In this document: positions 22,952-34,100 of the stretch, in pieces | How the letters are laid out: each line of letters begins with the position of its first letter | Position numbering within the stretch: position 1 is the first letter of the stretch | Assembly (NCBI RefSeq): GCF_963678635.1 | Contig: NC_087070.1 | Coordinates: forward strand, 14,387,840-14,451,839 | Reading direction: 5' to 3' | Source of the DNA: Symsagittifera roscoffensis | Taxonomy: Eukaryota > Xenacoelomorpha > Acoela > Convolutidae | Length of the DNA stretch: 64,000 nucleotides | Notes under the pieces: generated by a model | Database searches by the model: none | The model's input: only the letters and a program-made list of their open reading frames with translations | What the model was told of the DNA's origin: nothing | Made by a program: the position numbers and the translations under genes

Positions 22952-23231
22952 CCCGGGTCGAGATCCCGCTCAAAAACAGCTCAAGATATGAGCGGTTTGA
23001 GCGGTTTTACAGCAAGATTTGAGCGGTTTGAGCGGTTTGGGCGGTTTTTTTTGGAAAAACCGCTCAAACCGCTCAAATCTTGCTTAAAAAGCGCTCAAAA
23101 ACCGCTCATTTCTTGCGGTGATTTTTGAACGGTTTTTCAAGCAAGATTTGATCGGTTTTAGAGCGGTTTTTGAGCGGTCTTATAAAGAAAACCGATTAGA
23201 ACCAACAAAAAGGCCTGGAAAGGTAATGTGA
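22952..23231. mobile_element. Family D element (GAGCGGTTT repeats)
   Basis: It begins CCCGGGTCGAGAT next to a TA dinucleotide. The body is many direct and inverted copies of TTTGAGCGGTTTGAGCGG and CAAGCAAGATTTGA, making large hairpins (for example about 23003-23080). The right end merges with the CCCGGGTTGAC start of the next family C sequence near 23232. It shares the CCCGGGTYGA tip with family C. No coding capacity. Confidence 0.55.
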
Positions 23232-23810
23232 CCCCGGGTTGACATCCCTAAACCTAAAATGCTTATTTTAAATTTCCCCACACCGAAAAAGCTTATCATA
23301 CAATTGCCTGCATCAAATGTATGGAAAAATGCTAATCATACAATTTTCATACAGTTTCAAAAAACCATTGAAAAAAGATTCAATCTAGTTTCTCCGGCTA
23401 TTTGAACCAAATACAACAGTCTGGTGATGAAAAATAACTACGTTTATTTTTTTTTTTTGAAAAAAAAAATGGTTATCATAAAATTTCCATATAAGAAAAT
23501 TGTATGATAACCATTTTTTCATGAAAGGCAAGATTTTCAGAAATTGTTTAAACTTGTTTATAAACAAATTTAAATTATTTAATAGTGCTTTTGCTCAATT
23601 TAAAGGACATTGCTCATCAAAAACGAAAATATAATTTGAAGCTAAAAAGTAGTTATCATACAGTTTGCATGTATGAATATTGTATGATAACCATTTTTTC
23701 ATAAAGGGCAAGATGTTCAGAACAAAGTTAAAATATGTTTTTAATCAAATTTAAAGTAGTTAAGAGTGCTTTTGCTCAACTTAAAACACCTTGCTCATCA
23801 AAAACGAGGT
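23232..23810. mobile_element. Family C sequence with a ~180-bp internal tandem pair
   Basis: Starts CCCGGGTTGACATCCC and holds several AATGCTTATCATACAATT modules. From about 23463 to 23808 a ~183-bp unit occurs twice. Each has a palindromic TTATCATA...TATGATAACCATTTTTTC part followed by GCTTTTGCTCAA and TTGCTCATCAAAAACGA. The right terminal CCCGGG is not seen, so the element is truncated or its end has diverged. Confidence 0.55.
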
Positions 23811-23938
23811 TTTCAAACCAGGTTTTTTGTTCAGTTTTAATCGTCAAAAATTGTTAATCGTCACAAAACGACGAGTAAAACTGAGATCTCCAAGGTCGGA
23901 GCCACACAGTTCTTCTTCTCCGAAAATGACTCGGAGTA

Positions 23939-23972
23939 GGTTGTTGGGGTTGGGGTTAGGTTAGGATTAGGG
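23939..23972. repeat. Short telomere-like G-rich stretch
   Basis: GGGGTTGGGGTTAGG, then TTAGGATTAGGGT. This is an irregular run of TTGGGG, TTAGG and TTAGGG motifs of only about 30 bp. It could be an interstitial telomeric trace or chance. Confidence 0.4.
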
Positions 23973-24220
23973 TCGCTTAAGAATAATTTCATAATTTTTG
24001 GAAAACAGAATGGAAAAAAAATATAAAAAAAACAAAATTCTAGCCACAACAATTCTCTTTGTATCAACTCTGAATAACTGACGCAATATTCGTCTTTGGG
24101 AAAACAAAACAGGTTTGTCCATCCATTTATCAAGCGATACTCATGATTTATCTCATTTTGTTTTGAGAGTTTAGGCTAAAAAACGGTTTCAAAAGTTTTT
24201 TTACTTTGAATTGAGATAAT

Positions 24221-25193
24221 TGTCATGATCTTAGAATATCATGATGTCATTGAACTGTAATATCAAACCTTATCCAGGAGAAATAGTCCAGGAGAAATCA
24301 CTTTTTAATTGTAGATTGTTTTTAACGGAAATTTTGCTGTTTGATTATTATATAATACTGTAAATATCACCAAATTGTTCATACTGATCAAGTATACAAC
24401 AATCACTAACCGATTAGTCCAGCTAGCACCAACAACGATAGCTGTAATAATATATAATTAATGCTTAAAACCTCGCTTTTACATATATCTCAAGTCCTGA
24501 CCTCTAAGTCATCATTTGGTAACATGCGTGTGGGATTGCCATCAAAGCGATACGAATTCATGCGGAAGAAGACAAAAACAGGAATACGGATATTCTAATT
24601 CATTAAATCCTGGCAATTTTGAGGAGTTTTGCATGGAGCTGACGTCTTCTAACAGCCATCATCACCAACGACGAAGATTGGGCCAATTCAGGATAGCCCC
24701 AAAGGAGGCGACTACTGAAGAAAAAAAAGAAAAAAACCCACTCAAGGGTTGATAGCAGTTGTTCTAACATCCAGAGACAGAGAAGATTGTCTAAAAACGG
24801 AAGCAGCCATGTCATTTTCATCGACATTGTCTCAGACCAACTGATCAATGGTTTGTTTGACCAGTGAAAAATCAAAAACCGTAAAACTTTTTTAAAGAGT
24901 AGTTGTGTCATAATCTTAGAAAATCCTGATGTCATTGAAGTGTAATATCAAACATTATCCAAGAGAAATAGTTATCACTATGTATATGTGGATTGTTCCT
25001 AAAGGAAATTCTGCTGTTTGATTATTATATAATACTATAAATATCACCAAATTATTCATACTGATCAAGTATACAACAATCACTAACCGATTAGTCCAGC
25101 TACCACCAACAACGATAGCTGTAATAATATATAATTAATGCTTAAAACCTCGCTTTTACATATCTCTCAAGTCCTGACCGCTCAAGTCATCAT
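24221..25193. mobile_element. Two ~290-bp direct repeats around a 390-bp centre (TRIM-like candidate)
   Basis: 24221-24513 and 24906-25193 are closely related direct repeats. Both begin TGTCATRATCTTAG and end GTCATCA, so they have the TG...CA form of LTRs. Two bases after the left repeat is TGGTAACATGCG, which could be a primer-binding site (many LTR elements start it with TGG). A clean target duplication and polypurine tract were not found. The ~390-bp centre has overlapping open frames on both strands with no recognised domain. The alternative is a simple tandem duplication. Confidence 0.5.
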
Positions 25194-26590
25194 AAAAATC
25201 CGGAATTCTCATTGTTTGTTCAATATTTTTAAATTTTTTCATTCTTTTCATTTTTTATGTGGTTTGCAACTCATTCAAAGCCAAAGAAAAATCAAAAAAA
25301 GAAGTTTTTTATACAGGGATGAACAAAAGTCTAACAAATAGCCAAATTTTTTTTTCCTAGTCACAATGTTTTTTTTTAGAACATAACAAGTAATGAAATT
25401 TTAAGCTCTGAAAATGGTACTATAATAATTTTTTAGCTCAAGAGAAGCTCAACCAACCAATTTTTTTGAAATCCAATAAGTTTTCGTAGAGAAATGATCT
25501 TTTTTCTGCTGCCGGTCATTCTGTTATCAACTTTTTTTCTAGGACTCATAACTTTATGAGTCAATTTTAACATGATTTGAGTGTAGTTTCAATCAAAAGA
25601 TCATGGCTAGAGCTCTCTAAATCACTTTCATTTTTTTGCCAATTTAGAGAGAAAAAGATGTTTTCTCCTAATCGCAATTTTTGCGAAAATAGACTTTTAT
25701 ACCAATTCTGAGTTTTTCCTCGTGTCTTTGAAGTTTTCCTTTTTTACTGAGGAACGCAAGGTAATTAGAAGCTCAATTGTGTTGTTGAAAAACAGAGTAA
25801 GTGAGTGATTGGAGTGAAGGAACCTATTGTAGTTTTAGTTTCTAAGAAAACATATTGGGGAAGCCGTACCAAAAACAAAAAAATTTATGCGAAGTAGCAA
25901 AATAACACATTAAATTTTGCAATTACATCCAAACAAATTTTCAATTTGAGCAAACGAGGTAGCTCTCGGAGCGACCTCAGAAGCAGGTTTAGTATTAAAG
26001 CACATTAAATTGTGCTGTAAGCTTGAAAAATTTGTTTAGTTCTTTTTTTAAAAGTTAAACCCAAAGCTTTAGTTTATGCTTAAGTTGTCCATGATGTTCA
26101 GCGGAATATGAAGTGAATTTTCGCTTTAAAAGGCTATTGTCACCTGTAAACGTTTATATTTGATCGAAATGAATCTTTGGATGATTAAAAACTGAAGATT
26201 ACACATTTTTTTCTTTTTACATGTTTTTCAACTAACCACTTAGGGTAAGCGCTTTTTGTGCTTACTCGACTTATAAGTAGTGCATATTATAAAAACTGTG
26301 CTATTTTGACCTGTTTGATAATAAAAGCTATCAGTCAGTCGGTCGTGGGTAATGTCTTCCAGTACCCGTTTTTGCTTGTTTTGAACGGTCTTTGAAATTT
26401 TTTCGTGATGACCTCCATGCTAGTTGACTATCCTTATTTGGGACCATGCTTTGAACTCTATGTATAATGCAGCTAGGATGATACAACTTCGAGTTTAAGC
26501 GTAGATTAGACCAGTGTTCATGATGTTAGCATCATGAGTACGGTTAAAATAGGTTTAGTCAGGTTTTTTAGTCAATTTTTGTTGTTACAG
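25194..26590. other. AT-rich intron, no feature recognised
   Basis: Poly-A/T-rich sequence with no gene. From about 26340 degenerate pieces (CCAGTACCCGTTTTTGCTTG) resemble the following satellite, so this is probably the decayed edge of that array. Confidence 0.4.
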
Positions 26591-29500
26591 GACTTTTTTT
26601 AATGAGTACACATCAATTTTGTAGGAAGAATTTTTCGTAGAGATGACGGATTTCAGTGGGAGGAGTATCATTAGTTCGGTATTGGGCAGGGCTTTCTCCT
26701 AGTACCCGAGTTTGTTTGTTTTGGTAATTATTTAGGAAAAATATATGCATATTTATTAGAGAAACGTTAAAACCAGTTGAAGGGCTCGTTAAAAGATGTG
26801 ATATCTCATTGTATATTGAAGCTAAGATGATAAAACTTTGAGGTTAAGCGTAAATTACAACATAATTGATGATGTTATTATCAGATTTACTGTTAAAGTG
26901 TTTTCAATCACTTTTTTTGGTCATTTTTTGTTGTTACAGTATTTTTTTTTGATGAGTACACATCAGTTTAAGAGAACTCCCCATAGAGATGACGGATTCA
27001 AATGAGATGGGTATCATTAGTTTGATCTTGAGCAGGGCTTTCTCCTAGTACCCGAGTTTGTTTGTTTTGTTAAGTATTTAGGAAAAATTTATGCATATTT
27101 ATTAGAGAAAGTTTCAAACCAGTTGAAGGGCTCGATAAAAGATGTGATAACTCATTGTATATTGAAGCTAGGATGATAAAACTTTGAGGTTAAGCGTAAA
27201 GTACAACAGTGTTGATGATGTTATCATCAGATTTACTGTTAAAAAGTTTTCAGTCAATTTTTTGGTCATTTTTTGTTAAAGTCCTTTTTGTTGTTACAGG
27301 ACTTTTTTTTAATGAGTACACATCAGTTTTTTAGTAAGAACTTTTCGTAGATATGACGGATTTAAGTGGGAGGGGTTTCATTAGTTTGGTCTTAAGCAGG
27401 GCTTTCTCCTAGTATCCGAGTTTCTTTGTTTTGGTAAGTGTTTAGGAAAAACATAGGCATATTTATTAGAGAAACGTGAAAACCAGTTGAAGGGCTCGAT
27501 AAAAGATGTGATAACTCCTTGTATTTTGAAGCTAGGATGGTAAAACTTTGGGCTTAAGCGTAGAACAAAACAGTCTTTTTGATGTTATAATCAGGAGTAG
27601 GGTTAAATTAGGTTTAGTCAGGTTTTTTAGTCAATTTTTTTGTTACAGGTCTTTTTTTTAATGGGGTACACATCTGTCTTTTCAGATCAACTCGTCGAAA
27701 AATTGATGGAATCAAGTAGAAGTGGTACCATCCGTTCGTTCTTGAGAAGATCTTTCTCGCAATACCTCATTTTGTTTGATTTGATGTCATTTTTTGTTGT
27801 TACAGGATTTTTTTTTGATGAGTACACATCAGTTTAAGAGAACTCCCCAGAGAGATGACGGATTCAATTGAGAGGGGTATCATTAGTTCGGTATTGAGCA
27901 GGGCTTTCTCCTAGTACCCGAGTTTGTTTGTTTTGTTAAGTATTTAGGAAAAATTTATGCATATTTATTAGAGAAACGTTAAAACCAGTTGAAGGGCTCG
28001 ATAAAAGATGTGATAACTCATTGTATATTAAAGCTAGGATGATAAAACTTTGAGGTTAAGCGTAAAGTACAACAGTGTTGATGATGTTGTCATCAGATTT
28101 ACTGTTAAAAAGTTTTCAGTCATTTTTTTCGGTCATTTTTTGTTAAAGTCCTTTTTGTTGTTACAGGACTTTTTTTTAATGAGTACACATCAGTTTTTTA
28201 GAAGGAACTTTTCGTAGAAATGACGGATTTAAGTGGGTGGGGTATCATTAGTTTGGTCTTAAGCAGGGCTTTCTCCTAGTACCCGAGTTTCTTTGTTTTG
28301 GTAAGTATTTAGGAAAAACATAGGCATATTTATTAGAGAAACGTTAAAACCAGTTGAAGGGCTCGATAAAAGATGTGATAACTCCTTGTGTTTTGAAGCT
28401 AGGATGGTAAAACTTTGGGCTTAAGCGTAGAACAAAACAGTCTTTTTGATGTTATAATCAGGAGTAGGGTTAAAATAGGTTTAGTCAGGTTTTTTAGTCA
28501 ATTTTTTTGTTACAGGTCTTTTTTCTAATGGGGTACACATCAGTCTTTTCAGAACAACTCGTCGAAAAAATGATGGAATCAAGTATAAGTGGTAACATCC
28601 GTTCGTTCTTGAGAAGAGCTTTCTCGCAATACCTCATTTTGTTTGATTTGATGTCATTTTTTGTTGTTACAGGATTTTTTTTTGATGAATACACATCAGT
28701 TTAAGAGAATTCCCCATAGAGATGACGGATTCAAGTGAGAGGGGTATCATTAGTTCGTTCTTGAGCAGGGCTTTCTCCTAGTACCCGAGTTTGTTTGTTA
28801 TGTTAAGTATTTAGGAAAAATTTATGCATATTTATTAGAGAAACGTTAAAACCAGTTGAAGGGCTCGATAAAAGATGTGATAACTCATTGTATATTGAAG
28901 CTAGGATGATAAAACTTTTCGTAGTTATGACGGATTTAAGTGGGAGGGGTATCATTAGTTTGGTCTTAAGCAGGGTTTTCTATTAGTACCCGAGTTTCTT
29001 TGTTTTAGTAAGTATTTAGGAAAAACATAGGCATATTTATTAGAGAAACGTTAAAACCAGTTGAAGGGCTCGATAAAAGATGTGATAACTCCTTGTATTT
29101 TGAAGCTAGGATGGTAAAACTTTGGGCTTAAGCGTAGAACAAAACAGTCTCTTTGATGTTATAATCAGGAGTAGGGTTAAATTAGGTTTAGTCAGGGTTT
29201 TTAGTCAATTTTTTTGTTACAGGTCTTTTTTTTAATGGGGTACATATCAGTCTTTTCAGAACAACTCGTCAAAAAATTGATGGAATCAAGTAGAAGTGGT
29301 ACCATCCGTTCGTTCTTGAGAAGAGCTTTCTCGCAATACCTCATTTTGTTTGATTTGATGTCATTTTTTGTTGTTACCGGATTTTTTTTTGATGAGTACA
29401 CATCAGTTTAAGAGAACTACCCATAGAGATGACGGATTCAAGTAAGAGGGGTATCATTAATTCGGTTTTGAGCAGGGCTTTCTCCTAGTACCCGAGTTTG

Positions 29501-31040
29501 TTTGTTATGTTAAGTATTTAGGAAAAATTTATGCATATTTATTAGAGAAACGTTAAAACCAGTCGAAGGGCTCGATAAAAGATGTGATAACTCATTGTAT
29601 ATTGAAGCTAGGATGATAAAACTTTGAGGTTAAGCGTAAAGTACAACAGTGTTGATGATGTTATCATTAGATTTACTGTTAAAAAGTTTTCAGTCATTTT
29701 TTTTGGTCATTTTTTGTTGAAGTCCTTTTGGTTGTTACAGGGTTTTTTTTTAATGATTACACATCAGTTTTTTAGTAAAAACTTTTCGTAGATATGACGG
29801 ATTTAAGTGGGAGGGGTATCATTAGTTTGGTCTTAAGCAGGGTTTTCTCCTAGTACCCGAGTTTCTTTGTTTTGGTAAGTATTTAGGAAAAACATAGGCA
29901 TATTTATTAGAGAAACGTTAAAATCAGTTGAAGGGCTCGATAAAAGATGTGATAACTCCTTGTATTTTGAAGCTAAGATGGTAAAACTTTGGGCTTAAGC
30001 GTAGAACAAAACAGTCTCTTTGATGTTATAATCAGGAGTAGGGTTAAATTAGGTTTAGTCAGGTTTTTTAGTCAATTTTTTTGTTACAGGTCTTTTTTTA
30101 ATGGGGTACATATCAGTCTTTTCAGAACAACTCGTCAAAAAATTGATGGAATCAAGTAGAAGTGGTACCATCCGTTCGTTCTTGAGAAGAGCTTTTTCGC
30201 AATACCTCATTTTGTTTGATTTGATGTCCTTTTTTGTTGTTACCGGATTTTTTTTTGATGAGTACACATCAGTTTTTTAATAAGAACTTTTCGTAGATAT
30301 GACGGATTAAAGTGGGAGTGGTATCATTAGTTTGGTCTTAAGCAGGGCTTTCTCCTAGCACCCGAGTTTCTTTGTTTTGGTAAGTATTTAGGAAAAACAT
30401 AGGCATATTTATTAGAGAAACGTTTAAACCAGTTGAAGCGCTCGATAAAAGATGTGATAACTCCTTGTATTTTGAAGCTAGGATGGTAAAACTTTGGGCT
30501 TAAGCGTAGAACAAAACAGTTTTTTTGATGTTATAATCAGGAGTATGGTTAAATTAGGTTTAGTCAGGTTTTTTAGTCAATTTTTTTGTTACAGGTCTTT
30601 TTTATAATGGGGTACACATCAGTCTTTTCAGAACAACTCGTCGAAAAATTGATGGAATCAAGTAGAAGTGGTACCATCCGTTTGTTCTTGAGAAGAGCTT
30701 TCTCGCAATACCTCATTTTGTTTGATTTGATGAGTATACAGGAAAATTTATTACAGATTTGTTAGAGAAACTTAATAATAGTTGATAACAGATTTGATAA
30801 CTCAATGTGCATTGGAGTTAGGATGATAAAATTTTCATATTGAGCGTAAAATATAACAGTTTTGATGTTGTTGTTATCCGCTATGCTGTTAAAATAGTTT
30901 TAGTCAGTTGTTTTTGTCAATTTTAGATGTTATGGGTCTGGTTTTTTTATTAACTCTACATATATTTTCATAAGTATCTCGTAGTACAATTGATGAATTC
31001 AATTGGGAGTATCACCATTCGGATGATCCTTGTTTTGAAT
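26590..31040. repeat. Satellite 1: ~868-bp higher-order repeat of three monomers (350+155+363 bp)
   Basis: The anchor AGTACACATCAG and its variants recur at about 26606, 26955, 27316, 27666, 27820, 28183, 28533, 28688, 29240, 29396, 29757, 30107, 30261 and 30618. This gives a repeating 363/350/155 spacing with one deletion near 28.9 kb. Most monomers contain TTGTTACAGG and many contain GTAAGTATTTAGG on the plus strand, which look like an intron end and start. The short (155-bp) monomer stays open for 65 codons (SEQLVEKLMESSRSG...), but this is the repeat, not an established gene. The last ~300 bp are degenerate. Confidence 0.9.
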
Positions 31041-31115
31041 GTTGTTGCTGCTGTGTTGTTGTCGTTGGTGCTGTAGTTGTTGTTGCTGTAGTTGTTTCAT
31101 TGTTGCTTTTGTTGT
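31030..31115. repeat. GTT-rich triplet microsatellite
   Basis: Imperfect (TTG)n/(TGC)n run such as TTGTTGTTGCTGTAGTTG, lying between satellites 1 and 2. Confidence 0.7.
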
Positions 31116-34100
31116 TGTTCTGAAATATGTTTTTCATTTTTTCTTTTGCTTCTTCAGTTTGGACATCTTTGAAATACGCAGCGCTGGTTTTTTGGTTTGT
31201 TAATGCGTTGTGGGTATGCTGACTGTTCATGGGAGTACAAATTTTTTGATTTTGTTCTTTGTGTTTCTGAAATATGTTTTTTTTTTAGTTCAGCCTTGAT
31301 GTGATTTTTTGTGGTACTTTTTTTTTCATTTTTGAGGACAGTGTGTGGCTAGTTAAGAAATCTTGGTGTGTTCATTTTTGTTCCATTCCTCAATTCTACT
31401 GGTTTAGCGATCGTTGCAGAAGTGGATTTGCGCAGTGGTAATTTTTTTTCCGAAAAAAGTTGTCGTCACAAATTGGTAGTTTCCACTAGCTTCTGGTCTT
31501 GGCTACTGAATGTTTCTTCAGTTTTGACATCTTTGAAATACGCACAGACAATTTTTTGGGTAATTAATGCGTTGCGGGTATGCTGACGGTTCATGGGAGT
31601 ACAAATTTTTTGATTTTGTTCTTTGTGTTGCTGAAATATGTTTTTTTTGAGTTCAGCCTTGATGTGATTTTTTGTGGTACATTTTTTAAATCATTTTTGA
31701 AGACAGTGTGTGGCTAGTTAAGAAATCTTGGTGTGTTCATTTTTGTTCCATTCCTCAATTCTACTGGTTTAGCGATCGTTGCAGAAGTGGATTAGCACAG
31801 TGGTGTTTTTTTGTTCGAAAAAAGTTGTCGTTACAAATTGATAGTTTCCACTAGCTTCTGGTCTCGGCTACTGAATGTTTTGCCAACCAAAAAATACAGC
31901 GATAATTTTTTTTGGGTTGTTAATGTGTTAATGCGTTGTGGGTATGCTGACGGTTCATGGGAGTATTAAGTTTCTGATTTTGGTCTTTATGTTTCTGAAA
32001 AATGTCTTTTTTTGTGTTTGTTCTTGATGCGATCTTTTGTGGTACAAATTTTTTCATTTTTCAGGAAACTCTGTGGCTAGTTAAGTCATCTTGATGTGTT
32101 CATTGTTGTTCCATTCATCAGTTCTACTCGGTTAGCGATCGTTGCAGAAGCGGATTTGTTCTGTGGTATTTTTTTGTCCGAAGAAAGTTGTTGTCACAAA
32201 TTGGTAGTTTCCATTAGCTTCTGGTCTTGGTTAATGAATGCTTCTTCAGTTTTGACATCTTTGAAATACACAGGGACAATTTTTTGGGTTTTAATGCGTT
32301 GTGGGTTTGCTGACAGTTCATGGCAGTACTAAGTTTTTGATTTTTTTCTGTTTCTGTGTTTTTCCTTGATGCGATCTTTTGTGGTACAAATTTTTTCATT
32401 TTTCAGGACCTTGTGTGGCTAGTTAAGTCATCTTGATGTGTTCATTGTTGTACCATTCATCAGTTCTTTTGGGTTAGCGATAGTTGCAGAAGCGAATTTG
32501 CGCTGTGGTGATTTTTTTTCCGAAAAAAATTGTCACAGTACTGGCAGTTTTTCTTTTTTTTTGGTCTTGACTAGCAGACTTTCCTTGTTTTCATAAACTT
32601 GAAAGACAGAGCTGCCTTTTTGGGGTTGATAATGTATTTCTTACTTGTTGATGTTACCTGGGAGTGCTTAACAATTGATTTCAGTTTTTTTCTGTGGAAT
32701 CATGTCTTTTTATGTGTCTATCAGTTATGCGGTTTTTCTCGTAACAAGTTTTTCCATTTTTGATCACAGTGTCTGGCTGATATTATCATTTCGATATGCT
32801 CATTTTTATTCATTTATTCAAATCGACTGGGGTAGTGATCCTTGCACTAGCGAATTTGCGCTGGTGTGTTTTTGTTTCAACAAAGTTAGCACAAATTGGT
32901 AGTTTCCACTAGCTTCTGGTCTTGGCTACTGAATGTTCTTCAGTTTTGACATCTTTGAAATAGAGAGCGACGCTTTTTTGGGTTTTTAATGCGTTCTGGG
33001 TATGCTGAAGACTCATGGGAGTTCTGGGTTTTGATTTTGGTTTTCGTGTTATTGAAATAAGTCTTTTTTTGTGTTCATCTTTGATGCGATTTTTTGTGGT
33101 ACAAGTTTTTTCATTTTTCAGGACAGTGTGTGGCTAGTGAAGAAATCTTGATGTGTTAATTGTTGCTCCATTTATCGATTCTACTGACTTAGCGATTGTT
33201 GCAGAAGTGGATTTGCGCTGTGGTGATTTTTGTCCGAAAAAAGTTGTCGTCACAAATTGGTAGTTTTCACTGGCTTCTGGTCTTGGCTACTGAATGTTTC
33301 TTCAGTTTTGACAACCAAAAAATACGGCGACAGTTTTTTTGGGTTGTTAATATGTTAATGCGTTGTGGGTATGCTGACGGTTCATGGGAGTACTAAGTTT
33401 TTGATTTTGGTCTTTATGTTTCTGAAAGATGTCTTTTTTTTGTGTTTGTTCTTGATCCGATCGTTTGTGGTACAAATTTTTTCAATTTTCAGGACACTGT
33501 GTGGCTAGTTAAGTCATCTTGATGTGTTCATTGTTGTTCGATTCATCAGGTCTCCTGGGTCAGCGATCGTTGCAGAAGCGAATTTGCGCTGTGGTGATTT
33601 TTTGTCCGAAAAAGTTATCGTCACACTACTGGCAGTTTTTTCTTTTAGGTCTTGACTACCAGACATTCCTTATTTTCATAAATTTGAAAGACAGCGCTGC
33701 CTTTTTGGGGTTTAAAATGACTTTTTTACTTGTTATTGGTACCTGGGAGTGCCTAGTTTTTGATTTCAGTTTTTTCTGTGGAATCATGTCATTTTATGTG
33801 TCTATCAGTGATGCGGTTTTTCTCGTTACAAGTTTTTCCATTTTTGATCAGAGTGTCTGGCTGATATTATCTTTTTGATGTGCTCATTTTTATTCGTTTA
33901 TTGATTTCTACTGAAGTAGTGGTCGTTGCACTAGCGAATTTGCGCTGGAGTGTTTTTGTCTCAATAAAGTTATCACAAATTGGTAGTTTCCACTAGCTTC
34001 TGGTCTTGGCTACTGAATGTTCTTCAGTTTTGACATCTTTGAAATAGAGAGCGGCGCTTTTTTTAATGCGTTGTGGGTATGCTGAAGACTCATGGGAATT

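Noticed and set aside
24516-24935. Opposed ORFs in the centre of the TRIM-like structure
   Set aside because: No recognisable domain on either strand; the overlap suggests chance open frames.
27640-30267. 65-70-codon ORFs on both strands in satellite 1
   Set aside because: They follow the 868-bp repeat period; kept only as a finding about possible exon origin, not as genes.
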